From positions 1 through 64,000 of the forward strand of contig WTXI01000138.1 of assembly GCA_022376515.1 (NCBI GenBank): DNA of 64,000 bases, written 5' to 3'. This DNA comes from Lactifluus volemus (lineage: Eukaryota > Basidiomycota > Agaricomycetes > Russulales > Russulaceae). The notes beneath the pieces were generated by a model, which had not been told where the DNA came from, searched no databases, and saw only the letters and a list, made by a program, of their open reading frames with translations. Below, in pieces: positions 23,281 to 34,296 of this stretch. The number at the start of each line of letters is the position of its first letter. Positions within the stretch are counted from its first letter, which is position 1. The translations under genes and the position numbers were made by a program.

Positions 23281-23869
23281 CGTATTCATGTTTTTTATGA
23301 TTAAGCGTATGTCGTTCACCGCACATGGATGGTTCAAAAATTTCGCTCAACCACCTATACCTTCGCCGTTGAAGCACACGTCGTGCGTCAGGCCCCTCTG
23401 AGCCTTGACACTTGGAGAATACATTGGATTATAAGTAGCATATATGTAGTATTGACATTCCACCATATTGATCGTGACATGGTTATCGACCTATCGCAGG
23501 TCAAGCAGACGCCACAACACACAGACGCGGTCAGCTCGCATCCGGAGTGCCCAATCGAATTGGAATCTCAACTATCACTTATTGGTAGATAAGCACCGAG
23601 GGTGTCCCAATTCTGGGGTTGTTTGCATGTCCAAAACTTTCACACTGCTGTTAATTGATGTATATGGTCTGTGCCTCATGAATGCCATCTTGCTACCCTT
23701 ACTAATAAGGTGTACATAGACTTCTTGGAAAATCATGTCATTCAGCAGCTGCCAGGGTGTATATACCCTAATATGAACTTGCTACTCCTACACACATTTC
23801 CTTTGCGATCTCATTGTGCACTCTGAGTGATTCCCCACGACCTGGGACTCGGATAAGGCCGGTCGTTGC
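23281..23869. other. Non-coding stretch downstream of the Crinkler-like gene
   Basis: No gene, repeat or RNA is recognised; the region presumably includes the terminator of the upstream gene. Confidence 0.3.
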
Positions 23870-24190
23870 TTGTGTTTTTCCCTCCACCTACTATACGCTT
23901 CCTACCTTACTTGGAAGAGGATCAAGGACGCAAAGTATTGCATACACTGCAAAATCAAAGCCCACGACGTGAGCGAGTGTCACAAGCTCAAGAAGGAGAA
24001 GGAGGCCAAGGAGGGCACGTCTAATGCAGCACCACCGGGGATACCGCTGTCGCAACGTCGGCAAAGCTCGCAGTAACTCATTGGACGAAGAAGTCCGTGT
24101 TTACAGCGCCATCGTCATCGATCCGCTGCCTCACGCTGACGTCGAACGCGTCCACCACGCCCGCTTTATAAATGTGAATCTTTTTAAAAC
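23870..24190 (+). mobile_element. Remnant of a Ty1/copia-type retrotransposon gag
   Basis: The frame at 23870-24076 contains a zinc knuckle C-x2-C-x4-H-x4-C (CIHCKIKAHDVSEC) followed by a Lys/Glu-rich stretch, as in the gag of Ty1/copia elements. A second frame continues with SNSLDEEVRVYSAIV, again copia-like, after a frameshift near 24050. No protease, integrase, reverse transcriptase or LTR is seen nearby, so this is only a scrap. Confidence 0.5.
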
Positions 24191-24600
24191 AAAGGCAGAT
24201 GTCATGCGTATCATGAGTTAAGCACCCTTACCTGTACTCCAACAACCTCCGATAAGCAATATGGTGGCGCATTGGCGCTTACTTTGCTATGGGAGTTGTG
24301 TCTCATTGGGAAGAAAAAAGTCGTTGTATTGCAAGCAACTTGAAAGGAGGCATAACTTGGTACATCATGATATTACACTGCATCCGAGGATTATGTACTA
24401 GTAGACTGCCAGTGATAAATAGGGGGTAAAGGAGAAAGTAAATAAATAAATAAAAGAAAAGAAAAGCAGCTAGCCGAGAAAGGTGGAGAAGGATGAAATA
24501 TAGCATCACATCATATCATGGAGCAAAAACATCAAGAAACGGGAACTCGAGACCGGACATAGACTCGGGCTCGGTAAGTTGCGACGCTAGAGAACATGTC
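24191..24600. repeat. Conserved 3' flank of the zinc-finger repeat unit
   Basis: Sequence from about 24220 (ACTCCAACAACCTCCGATAA) through GCAAGCAACTTGAAAGGAGG to GCTAGCCGAGAAAGGTGGAG recurs at 26410-26660, 31270-31580 and 40890-41180, always just downstream of a zinc-finger copy. It likely holds the polyadenylation region and marks the repeated unit as larger than the ORF. Confidence 0.55.
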
Positions 24601-24615
24601 TGTGAATCTGGCGCT

Positions 24616-25540
24616 TCACGCAGCTTCACGGTTGAGGACTGTCACAATTGAGGCAAGGGTGCTTCCTTGAGTTCGAATGGCGCGTCGTCGAGGGGCTTTT
24701 CCGTGACGCTTTTGAAGATGCTTCTCCAGTTTGCGCTTTCCAATATATGTAAAAGTACAGCCATGGTGATGGCAATTCTTCTTCTCCGAGTGACAATCCT
24801 CCAAGTGACGATCGAGAGCCTTTTTGGCGTGAAATCCGGCCGGGCACTGAGGCTTGGGGCACCAAACCTTCGGGGGCCCCCGAATTGGCTTCACCACACC
24901 CTGGTTTGGTGCAATGGGGGATGCTGCAGGGGCGTGTTGCTGAACCTGAGCCATAGGTTGGGATTGAGATGGATTATGGTGCACCGGCGGTGCCATGGCG
25001 CGGCGCAATTCTGGCATTATGTCAGCGCCGACCGAGTTGGTCCCCGACTCGGACGATGATCCTTCCCCAGCAGGACTGACGCAGTGGTTGCCGGATGCTT
25101 CGAGGGTGAGATTGGATAAGTTACTCGGAGATGGCGAGTCTAAAGGTCTATGATCAGGGACACTGGAGGGAGGGGTTCTTCCAGGCTGGTTCTGAACGTC
25201 GCAGGGCATACCAATAGTCTGGTATGGACCAGAATTGGAGGATGCTGCAGTAAAATCCGAGGGGTGAGTGTGAACAGGAGGTCGGTCATGAGTGTTTGGG
25301 TGTTGCTGTGGTGCATTCGTCGTGTTAACGTTGTGATGACTAGGTGAATGGTGCTTCACCCACCTCCGGGGGAAACGTCTTGCAACTTGTGCTGTTTTCT
25401 GTCCCGGGTGGGTCCTGGGAAATTTGCTCGATAATCTGATCCATCTTGTGGAAAGAGAGCCACTGGTATCTGTCAAAATCCGCGATGATGTGTGGAACGA
25501 AAGAGCTCACATTACGAGAGCGATCCAGAATTTTTTCCAA
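24616..25540 (-). CDS. C2H2 zinc-finger family copy 5, both fingers intact, start codon altered
   Basis: This is the reference member. Exon 1 (about 25464-25540) encodes NVSSFVPHIIADFDRYQ. A 49-base intron follows (donor GTGGCT, acceptor TTCCCAG), and exon 2 (24616-25414) carries a Pro/Ser/Gln-rich linker and two fingers: CPKPQCPAGFHAKKALDRH ending HLEDCH, and CHHHGCTFTYIGKRKLEKH ending HLQKRH. Both are C-x4-C-x12-H-x4-H, followed by a basic KAPRRR tail. The spliced frame is open throughout. The ATG used in the copies at 31599 and 41277 reads CTG here, so translation would need a downstream Met or a non-ATG start. The promoter flank carries a TTTATAC box near 25600. The same family has ten other copies in this window, all minus-strand; function unknown, nucleic-acid binding inferred. 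Confidence 0.6.
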
Positions 25541-25595
25541 GGTGGAGCCTTGGTCGAGAATGCGGGGCGTATAACTCCAGAGAACGAATTTTCAT

Positions 25596-26158
25596 AGATG
25601 TTTATACTTGCCCTCTCGGACACCGTTTTTTCCTTCCAGAAACCTCAATCGCCATCCAATTATTCCCAGGCACAGCAAGCTTCCAGCCCGTGAAACGCCT
25701 TCAGGACATCGCCATCGAGGCAGTGTCAACTGCCCTCCCAGAAGAGCAAGTCATCACCGCGCCCATCGTCACAGCCCCCAGGCTCAAAGACAAAGACGCC
25801 ACCGACGACAAGTGCTGGTGGACTGGGAACAAACCTGTCTAGACTTTAGACCGTGACTGCCCCCGCTGCAGCCCAGTCTTCCGAGCACAACACCACCCCC
25901 CTTCAGGACAACCCCCGACTACATGCTGGGAATCGCAAAGGCGGCCTGGCCGGTTTTCTGCATTGCCGTTCGTCTCCACTGAGCTTTTACAATTTCACAG
26001 GTGAATACCGCGCGGCACGGCACAAGCCACTGGCAGAAGCCCCGGATGCTCATGATTGCGAATGTGGGCTCACCACTCTCACCACCGACATCCTCTTCAG
26101 AACCAAGGTTAGTGAGGAAGGCCTTGTCAAGCTTATCGAAGAAACCAGGTCTGTGTAA
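25596..26158 (+). repeat. Repeated coding-like fragment upstream of zinc-finger copy 5
   Basis: The first part (ETSIAIQLFPG, LQDIAIEAVSTALPEEQ, VITAPIV) matches 20791-21010 and extends further (TAPRLKDKDATDDKCWW). A separate frame at 25853-26158 reads PLAEAPDAHDCECGLTTLTT and TKVSEEGLVKLIEETRS. Part of it (CAACCCCCGACT, CATGCT, GGAATC) resembles 34520-34560. I do not recognise the source protein. It probably forms one captured or duplicated gene fragment. Confidence 0.35.
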
Positions 26159-26752
26159 GGCCGAGAAGCCGTGACCCCCCAGAAGACCATGGCTGCCAGT
26201 GAGCGCCGCGGGCGATCACCCTTATAACACCATCCCACCCCACATCCCTACACCTCTCTATGTTAACTACCCTCACAACACACATGCCAGCCCTGACTCG
26301 TTATGTTCAGTTGTATGTAGTTGAGGGCATCTTTGTCCTATGTAGGCATATTGTCAGTGCGCTTTATAAATGTGAATCTTTTCGCAGATGTCATGCGTGT
26401 CATGAGTTAAGCACCCTTACCCGTACTCCAACAACCTCCGATAAGCAATGTGGTGGTGTTGACGCTTACTTGGCTATGGGAGTAGTGTCTCACTGGGAAG
26501 AAAAAGAGTCGTGTATTGCAAGCAACTTGAAAGGAGGCATAACTTGGTGCTTTGCACTGCAACCGAGGATTCTGTACTACTAGGCTGATCACTGGGGGGC
26601 AAAGAAGAAAGTAAGTAAAAAAGAAGAGAAAGGCAGCTAGCCGAGAAAGGTGGGAAAGGGTGAAATATAGCATTTTCATATCACGAAGCAAAACATCAAG
26701 AACGGAGGCAGGAACTAAGACAGTGATGATGTCGCTGTACTTCGTGGGTGAG

Positions 26753-27656
26753 TTAATGAGAATGGAGCTTGGTGGAAAGAACTCGACATAGACTCGGGCT
26801 CAGTAAGTTGCGGCGGTGGAGACTTGGGACATGTCTGTGAATCATGAACTTCAACTTCTTGAGTTCGAGGGGCGCGTGTTGGAGGAACTTTTCCATGAAA
26901 CTTTGAAGATGAGCCTCCAGTTTCCGCTTTCCAATATATGAAAAATCACAGCCAGAGTGATAGCAATTCTTCTCCTCCGAGTGACAATCCTCCAAGTGAC
27001 GATTGAGAGCCTTTGGGGCGTGAAATCCCCTCTTGCACCCAGGCTTGGGGCACCAAACCTTCGGAGGCGGCCGGGCTCGCTTCACCACGCCCTGGTTTGG
27101 TGCAATGCGGGATGCTCCCAAGGCTTGTCGCAGAAACTGAGCCATAGATTGAGGTTGAGATGGAGATGGAGATGGATTATGGCGCACCGGCGGCGCCATG
27201 GCGCCATGGAACAATTCTGGTGTTATGCCAGCGCCGACCGAGTTGGTCCCCGACGGGGATCCTACCACAGTAGGAATGACGCCGTGGTTGCCGGATTCTT
27301 CGAAGAGGGTGAGATTGGGTAAGTCGCTCGGAGATGGCGAGTCAACTAAAGGTCTATGATCAGGGACACTGGAGGGATGAGTGTGAACAGGAGGCTGGTC
27401 ATGAGGACTTGGGTATTGCTGTGGTGTATTCGTCATGTCAACTTTGTGATGACTAGGTGAATTTTGCTCCACCTCCGGGTGAAGCGTCTCCGAGTCGCGC
27501 CTTGTGCTGTTTGCCATCTCGAGTGCATCAGCCAAAGTAGCCTTAAAGTAGCACACGAAGGAGGACCCGTCATCGTCGCGAAAGCACGTCTAGGTATCTG
27601 TCAAACTCCGTAATGACGTGCGCAACGAAAGAGCTCACTATACGAGAGCGACCCAT
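26753..27656 (-). pseudogene. C2H2 zinc-finger family copy 6, intron donor deleted and finger 2 frame-broken
   Basis: The ATG at 27656 opens MGRSRIVSSFVAHVITEFDR. Compared with copy 4, bases GTCGGCTT are missing right after DRY, deleting the intron donor, and the frame ends within a few codons. The main frame (26753-27556) then carries the linker and finger 1 (CPKPGCKRGFHAPKALNRH). Finger 2 starts normally (CYHSGCDFSYIGKRKLEAH), but a one-base loss in CTTCAAAG shifts the frame before its last His. Confidence 0.6.
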
Positions 27657-27720
27657 GACTTCTGCGGTGGAGCCTTGGTCGAGAATATGGGGCGTATAAC
27701 TTCATAGAACGAACTTCATG

Positions 27721-27830
27721 GATATTTATGTGACACTGTTGCCAGTGGCACCCATGCTCGAGAGAACGTGAGGCAATGATTCAATGTTGTATGGGTTTGT
27801 ATGGCACCCAAGGTAGATGGGTGCCAGTGC
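27721..27830 (-). promoter_or_regulatory. Promoter flank of zinc-finger copy 6: TATA-like box and GGCACCC dyad
   Basis: ATAAATA (minus strand, about 27723-27729) lies some 17 bases from TGGCACCCA at 27746-27754. Further upstream, TGGCACCCA (27802-27810) and its inverse TGGGTGCCA (27818-27826) form a dyad with a 7-base spacer. The same set recurs upstream of copies 7 and 8. Confidence 0.45.
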
Positions 27831-29871
27831 CAGACGCACGGCACCCCTTGAGCATCCCAAACAAACTGATCCGTCGAAGATAAATATGGTCATTTACTAG
27901 TACGCGGGCGGACGTCCGGCACCAGCACCGGAACCGGTGCCCGTGGATGCCAGAGCCAGCCAGCTGAGACTCTCACCTGAGAGACTTACTCACGAATGAT
28001 AGGCACGTCGGGGCCCTTGAAACTTGAACCGAACCACCACTATGGCGGGTTTTTTCCAACACCAGGCAAGGGTGCCAGTGAGCGACACATCGCTCTCAGG
28101 CTCGAACACCACGGCTCGCTACCAGCAACTACTAGTTCAGTCTAGTCGCTGCCATACATACACGATTAACCATGAGACTTGAAGAGCTTATAGATGATCT
28201 AAAGTGTGGATTATACCCACCATCCATGCTATCCTGCATACCACACAGTCACGGCATAAGATGTTACTAGTACCTACTACTACAACGGCCAAAGAACTAC
28301 CCAGCCTAAGCAGTAAGCTGAGAGAACACAACATGAGTCCCACACTGTCCCCAACCCGGAATGTGCGTAACCAAGGCAGTGTTGGGATAGGACTTCCTGA
28401 CTGGGGGTAGTGGGGGGTCCCGATCTGAACAAAAAATTCTGACATGTAAAAATGTTTGTGTAACCTGATGAGGCTGAGCTTGATTGTGTTCTGAAGGCAA
28501 ATTAGGTGGCAAGCGAAAGCGCGCCTCGCGATCATCGATCAACTTTGGGAGGGTACTACCATGAGACTCGTCATGACCCCGACGAGTGACGAAGTCGCTT
28601 CCCTCCCTCCCGTTCCTTCCTGTCGCCGCTTCACCCCGTCTCGCTCTCCTCTCTGTCACCGTGCCCTGCTCTCTATCGCTGCGCCCGCGTCCAACCCGCC
28701 TCTCTGTTGTCCCCATCGCTTGTCATGGACGAGCTGTCACCCTCCCCGGGCTTCCCGCGCCTCTGTAAGCATGGTTCCATGCTAGTGTGTTGAGATTTTT
28801 TTTTTTGACTTCTTACACTGACATTTCTTTGATTTTCCTTTCCTCTCTTTCGTCCCCTGCGTCTGCATCCAATGGCCTCGTGTGACGTGTGACGTGTCCA
28901 CGCAGCTGGTCCCTGCATTGACGGTCTATGGCGTCTCGGTTGCCCAGGCATCGCTGTTGCGGTTGTTTGAACACCTGACGCCAGTGACTGGCACTAACGT
29001 GTGGTCCCCGAACCGTCGCCCTTAAGTGCAGCGTCACACTGCCCGCCCCAATGCCTCCCTGACACCTCCCTCCTCACTGCTGTCCCTGCGCCTCTCTGCC
29101 GACATGCATAGTACCCATCCTTCACGGATTGGTGCAAAGGCCCCCCAAATCGTACATCACAACCCCTTGGCCCTCGTTCCGTGGCCAGAAATATACTCCA
29201 CCACTCAAGAATGTGTTTCCCCACTACAATGAAACCACTGCTTCAAGTTATGCCTCCAGGTCGTCCTTGTATGCCGCCTCAGAAGCCTTCAGCGGCCAGA
29301 GCACCATCTATCTACTGCCGAACACCCCTCTCACATCTAGGCGTGCACACGAGTCCGTCGCCGAGTCTGACACCTGCAGCAACCCAACAGCCAGTGATCT
29401 GGCAACTGTGCTTATGAATCGCCACTCGTACGTAGGGATGAAATCGTGGAGCCCGTTTCAACCTTGGTTTCAACGGGTCACCCTCTCTGTTCTCCCCTCA
29501 AGGCCCTCACCCAAGTCCCCCCTCCTCTGATGCGCTCCCCTTGGTGCCCCCCTGCATGTGCCACTCCGGCACTCCCTTGGTGAAAAATCCCAGGCCTTAA
29601 ATTCCTCATATCAGTAGTACGTCACTGGCAGTTCGGATGTAGCTGTATTGACAGAATTGTATATTGTAATTAAAAGGTTGTGTGTCGCGCGTACAGTATT
29701 AAGTTAGTAGTGAGACTTACATCCCGAACCCTTGTGCACCCTTGTGCGTAACATGCATTTTCTTCCTCGGTCCACTGACCCGGCTCCAGCGTGCTAAGCA
29801 AGGCTGATAGACTCTCCTGATACTACGCAGGAATAAAACGCTTTCCCAAAAAAAAGGAATGTTAGTTACCC
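27831..29871. other. Long stretch without a recognised gene
   Basis: The region includes pyrimidine-rich sequence (28590-28760 and 29040-29560) whose open frames are compositional. No domain, splice-supported gene, tRNA or element end is seen. Confidence 0.3.
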
Positions 29872-29939
29872 GCGTTGTAGTCCTACTATCAATGACAAGC
29901 TTTTGAAAAAGCTTGTCATTGATAGTAGGACTACAACGC
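29872..29939. repeat. 68-bp near-perfect palindrome (33-bp arms, 2-bp centre)
   Basis: Bases 29872-29904 and 29907-29939 are exact reverse complements; only the two central bases do not pair. The arms begin GCGTTGTAGTCC and each contains AAGCTT next to the centre. Such a sequence can extrude a cruciform or, if transcribed, fold into one long hairpin. Confidence 0.9.
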
Positions 29940-30077
29940 ATATTTATACTACAGTGGGTGGACCATGCGACTGTATGTACATGTAACAAACTGTGATTGG
30001 TTATATATTCCGTGGACTACGGAGTGCGTCATGGGATGGATTGAATGTGTGAAGTACAGAATAAGGATGACGATGAA

Positions 30078-30330
30078 TCAGAGTTCAAGTTGAGACTCCG
30101 CTGATGTCGGAGCTGTATCTCCAACAATAGGAAGCTGGATCTGGGTGGGACCGGGATTTGAAGGCACACCGGTACTGTCGTCTGAAAAAAGACACCCTAC
30201 GGGATGGTCATCCTCTATAATGATAAGTGTAACAAAGTGGCTCACAGGATTAGAGATGTTGACTCTGAGGTCGTGTGTGATGTCAGGGATGTCAAAGCCA
30301 TGAGCAAAGGCCAAGGCCAAGGCTGCCCGC
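30078..30330 (-). pseudogene. C2H2 zinc-finger family, 5' fragment (second subfamily)
   Basis: The minus strand reads ISNPVSHFVTLIIIEDDHPV and, further on, GVPSNPGPTQIQLP. This matches the 5' halves of the copies at 36.9 and 44.7 kb (NPVSSFVAFIILEGDHPVG, GVPSNPGTTQIQ). No fingers are attached. Confidence 0.5.
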
Positions 30331-31270
30331 TCAGGCTTGCAAGCGGGGCCAAGTCGCGGGAGTTGTGTTGATGGTAATCTGCTTCCTTTTTTTTTACCCC
30401 CTCCCTTTTCACCACCACTTCGCATCTGTCACGGCCACCGCTCACCCCATCTCCTTTGTCCCCTCTGCGCCTCCACGCCATTTTCACCTCCCCTTCACCT
30501 ATGTTACCTCCCCTCCTTTGTCGCTCCATCATCTCTGTCGCTTCGTTTTTCTCCATCGCCTCCTCCGACCCTCGCGTCACCTGCCCTCTTCTCTCTGTCA
30601 TCTCTGTCGCCTCCCTCGCACCCTTGCTCCTGCCACCATGGGCTCGCCCTTGCCATCGCAGTCCTTGCCATGGTGTCGCCGCTGAGGGAACCATCCTCTC
30701 TGCTGCCACCCCTTGGCTTGATTGTGCTGCTATTGACTCCTCACTGAGCCCCCCTCCCCCCATGTGGTCTGTCTTCGTTGCTGACACATCCCAGCCCTTC
30801 CTCATGTGCTGCCTTCCAACTCACAGAGCCCCTCCCCAAGCCTAAGTAGGTCTACACAATGCTACAGGGCCTACATAGGCTATGTAGAAGCTGAGCCTTT
30901 GTATAGAAAAAGCTGTTTTGTGGTGATAAAAAAACTGAGCTTTGCAGTGGGCAGTGTGATGGTTAGAGCAGAGATGAGGGAGAGAGGGGGGCAGATGAAG
31001 GCACACGCGAGGAGCTTTTGAGAACAGTGGGTGATTTTTCTATTCCAGTAACACGGGGAGAAAGGGAAGGTGAAACATGTAGCTAGCGAGGCAAAGTAAC
31101 GTGGTGAAAGGGCCAAGCGGGAGGGTTGTGGTGCACTGAGTGTTTCAGTGGCGCGCGGTGGCGCTTGCCTCGGTCGTGTTTACATCAAGGGTGTTGGGGA
31201 AAAATATGTGGTGAGAAAAGTGTATGGACGAAAGCGGTAGTCTTGGCGTTGCGGTTGCGCTCCCAGGCTA
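30331..31270. repeat. Pyrimidine-rich low-complexity tract and duplicated segment
   Basis: 30380-30700 is a C/T-rich tract with loosely repeated TCTGTCGCC/CACCTCCC words, giving long but meaningless open frames on both strands. 30950-31270 shares words with 40590-40880 (GAGATGAGGG, GGGGGCAGA, GCACCCTCATCC), a diverged duplication leading into the 3' flank of a zinc-finger copy in both places. Confidence 0.45.
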
Positions 31271-31598
31271 CCTTACAGCACCCTCATCCGTACTCCAACA
31301 TCTTCCCCACGCGAATAACCCCGAGTTTTGAACCACCTGCTTCGCAATACGGTGACGCATTGGCGCTCACTTAACTTTACGAGTAGTGTCTCACCGGGAA
31401 GAAAAAAAGTCGTGCACTGCAAGCAACTTGAAAGGAGGTATAACTTGGTACATCATGATATTACACTGCATCCGAGGATTATGTACTAGTAGGCTGCCAG
31501 TGATCAATAGGGGGTAAAGGAGAAAGTAAATAAATAAATAAAAGAAAAGCAGCTAGCCGAGAAAGGTGGAGAAGGGTGAAATATAGCATTACATCGTA

Positions 31599-32588
31599 TC
31601 ATGTGGCAAAAACATCAAGAAACGGGAACTCGAGACCGGACATAGACTCGGGCTCGGTAAGTTGCGACGCTGGAGAACATGTCTGTGAATCTGGCGCTTC
31701 ACGGTTGAGGACTGTCACAATTGAGGCAAGGGTGCTTCCTTGAGTTCGAGTGGCGCGTCGTCGAGGAGCCTTTCCGTGACGCTTTTGAAGATGAACCTCC
31801 AGTTTGCGCTTTCCAATATATGTGTAATCACAGCCAGGGTAATCGCAATTCTTCTTCTCCGAGTGACAATCCTCTTCGTGACGTTTGAGAGCCTTTGGGG
31901 CGTGAAATCCGGCATCGCACTTGGGGCACAAAACCTTCGGGGGTGGCCGGATTCGCTTCACCACACGCTGTTTTAGTGCAATGGGGGATGCTGCCGGGGC
32001 GTGTTGCTGAACCTGAGCCATAGGCTGAGAATGAGATAGATTATGGTGCACCGGCAGCGCCATGGCGCCATGGCGCAATTCTGGCATTATGCCAGCGCCG
32101 ACCGAGTTGGTTCCCGATGAGGATCCTTCCGCGGTAGGAGTGACGCCGTGATTTCCGGATGCTTCGAGGGTGAGATTGGATAGGTCGCTCGGAGATGGCG
32201 AGTCAACTAAAGGTCTATGACCAGGGACACTGGAGGGAGGGGTTCTTCCAGGCTGGTTCTGACCGTCGCAGGGCATACCAATAGTCTGGTATGGACCAGC
32301 ATTGAAGGATGCTGCAGTAAATTCCGAGGGATGAATGTGAACAGGAGGTCGGTCATGAGGACTTGGGTGTTGCTGTGGTGCGTTCATCATGTTAACGTCG
32401 TGATAGGTGAATGGTGCTTCACCCACCTCCGGGGGAAACATCTTGCAGCTTGTGCTGTTTTCCGTCCCGGGTGCGTCCTGGGAAAGTTGCTCAAGAATGA
32501 GATGCATTTTGTGGAAAGAGATCCACTGGTATCTGTCAAGATCAGCGATGATTTGTGCAACGGAAAAGCTCACATTATGAGACTCCAT
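31599..32588 (-). CDS. C2H2 zinc-finger family copy 7, longest open frame
   Basis: From the ATG at 32588 one uninterrupted frame of about 329 codons runs to the stop: N-terminal module (HNVSFSVAQIIADLDRYQW), linker, finger 1 (CPKCDAGFHAPKALKRH, C-x2-C type) and finger 2 (CDYPGCDYTYIGKRKLEVH ending HLQKRH), then PESMSGLEF near the end. The family intron's donor (GTGGAT) and acceptor (CCCAG) are still present. A four-base deletion downstream (CACCTATCAC against CACCTAGTCATCAC in copy 5) means only the unspliced transcript stays in frame, while the spliced one meets an early stop. The intron sequence may thus have become coding. A TATA-like ATAAATAT lies 50-60 bases upstream. Confidence 0.6.
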   Translation of the reverse strand: MESHNVSFSVAQIIADLDRYQWISFHKMHLILEQLSQDAPGTENSTSCKMFPPEVGEAPFTYHDVNMMNAPQQHPSPHDRPPVHIHPSEFTAASFNAGPYQTIGMPCDGQNQPGRTPPSSVPGHRPLVDSPSPSDLSNLTLEASGNHGVTPTAEGSSSGTNSVGAGIMPELRHGAMALPVHHNLSHSQPMAQVQQHAPAASPIALKQRVVKRIRPPPKVLCPKCDAGFHAPKALKRHEEDCHSEKKNCDYPGCDYTYIGKRKLEVHLQKRHGKAPRRRATRTQGSTLASIVTVLNREAPDSQTCSPASQLTEPESMSGLEFPFLDVFAT

Positions 32589-32640
32589 AAGTTTTTCCAA
32601 GGCAAAGCCCTAGTCGAGAATATGGGGCGTATTTCTCCAG

Positions 32641-32745
32641 ATATTTATATTCTTGACCTTTGGCACCCATTCCTGAGAGAATACGAGACATTGAGTTTCG
32701 ACGTACGGCACCCAAGCTACGTTTAACTTCATTGGGGGGTGCCAA
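32641..32745 (-). promoter_or_regulatory. Promoter flank of zinc-finger copy 7: TATA-like box and GGCACCC dyad
   Basis: ATATAAATAT (minus strand) at about 32640-32650 is followed upstream by TGGCACCCA (32661-32669), GGCACCCA (32707-32714) and the inverse GGGTGCCA (about 32737-32744). Order and spacing relative to the TATA-like box match copies 6 and 8. Confidence 0.45.
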
Positions 32746-33239
32746 AAGTTGACGAGCCATGGCCGGCATGACTGCAGCGAGCGCGTTCGTGTGCAAGACG
32801 TACGTCACGCGTCCGATATTTTTCCGACAAGTCCGAAGGTCCTGGCGTCCCAAGCTAGCTGATCCATAGTTTCTTGATTCTCGGACAGGATTTGATCGAG
32901 GTCTTTAAGATGAGCCTTCGCGTGTTGATACGTTGATGCATTGATGATGATCGACGTGAAATGTTATCGAATCTGGCATGCAACTCGGACCGACAGCCAC
33001 AGCGCAGGCAATCACTGTACGCAAGTTTGTCCCTCTGACTAACCTCCCTGCCGCCCACCTCCTCCCCAGACTCCACCACCGTCTCTACCATACTCAAGCC
33101 TGGCCTACACCCAGGCCAAGCCTTCTCTCTCTCCTTCAGACAGACAGCTGCTCCTTATACAGAACTCAAATACAGATAGTCTGAGCACCGCAACATCGCT
33201 CACTCCCCGAGTTCACCCACGCCGAACATCTCACAAACA
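32746..33239. other. Non-coding stretch between zinc-finger copy 7 and the LINE fragment
   Basis: No gene is recognised. The end nearest the LINE fragment is pyrimidine-rich and may belong to the degraded element. Confidence 0.3.
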
Positions 33240-33730
33240 CGACCGCCCCGCGCTCCCTCCCACACAACCATGCGAACCACACACCATCAGCATCAACGAC
33301 GCGAGGCCAAAGCCACAGCAATCGACACATGGGCCAACCGCTGGCAAAGCAGCAATTGCTGCTCACAAACCTACATTGCCCTCCCCCCCCACCCCCCAAA
33401 CGGCAAACTCCTGCCTGTAATCCAAGGGTCGAAAGGTCACGGGAAGGCGATCTTCATCACCCTTGTCAGGCTCATCACAGGTCACGCCTTCATCGGGTCA
33501 AGTTCCGACCTTCCTATGAACTGCCCCTGTGGGGCACCTGCGCAAACCGTCGAACACGTCGTCTCGGCCTACCCGCTTTACCCCGATGCCCGACGCGACA
33601 TCCTCCATCCAGTTGATCACGACCTCTCGCTGCCCATCCTGTTGAGCACAGCCAGGGAGGGAGGGCCATGAGCCTCTTCACGAAGTCAACTCGCGCCTGC
33701 ATGCTCCCAAGACAGATCAACAACCCCCAC
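33240..33730 (+). mobile_element. 3' fragment of a non-LTR (LINE) retrotransposon
   Basis: The frame at 33270-33671 carries the C-terminal signature of fungal LINE ORF2 proteins: an Ala/Trp-rich segment, YIALP and NGKLLPVIQG, then LVRLITGHAFIG and the Cys motif CPCGAPAQTVEH, where a following Cys is replaced by Tyr (AYPLY). After a frameshift near 33660 the sequence continues as SLFTKSTRA. The reverse transcriptase core is missing, so this is a 5'-truncated dead copy. Confidence 0.6.
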
Positions 33731-34296
33731 AGGAGCAGTGTGATCCTCTGTACACTGCCCATCCGCTCCCTCACAACCACGAATCCGTCGAGTACTTCGC
33801 TACGCTCCTTACCGCCCGGGCCGCCTTTACAATCCACACTGCGTCTCTGTCATAGCCACATGTTGCGGAATATAAATGCAGATTTTTATAAATAAAAAGG
33901 CTGGACATGGTGTATGGTGTTCTGTGTGCGATAGTATATGAGGGTCGTCGATGTCGTACGCTTCTCGACCTCTACCATGCAAGGTCCATCCACCGACTCT
34001 AAGGGATCTGGTCGCTGCCAGCTGGGCTTCGGCGCCCTCCCTCTGGTCCAGATCTTACTTTTGACTCGCTAGTCGAGCACAATTCCTTCCTCTTCCCCGT
34101 ATACACCTAAAGTCTCTTTCTTCCTTCTTCGATAGCTCCGAGCCTTTTTTTCATTGGCCCGAAATTCAAGAACAATTATCGGTACACTATACAAGACTTC
34201 CAGGCTATGACAGGATGGCATCGCCCGATCAGTGGGGCAATACCGAACTCATTCGCCGACGTCGCTAACCACATGAATGAGTCGAAAAAGTTGTCG
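33731..34296. other. Probable LINE 3' flank, otherwise no gene seen
   Basis: Sequence after the LINE C-terminus contains AATAAAAAGG at about 33890, which may be the element's polyadenylation region. The remainder carries no recognised feature. Confidence 0.3.

Noticed and set aside
29872..29939. Palindrome read as a terminator hairpin
   Set aside because: Intrinsic hairpin terminators are bacterial; arms of 33 perfect bases in a eukaryotic intergenic region need another explanation.
30242..30805. 187-codon minus-strand frame rich in Glu, Gly and Arg
   Set aside because: It lies on the purine strand of a low-complexity C/T tract, with no conserved motif and loosely repeated words.
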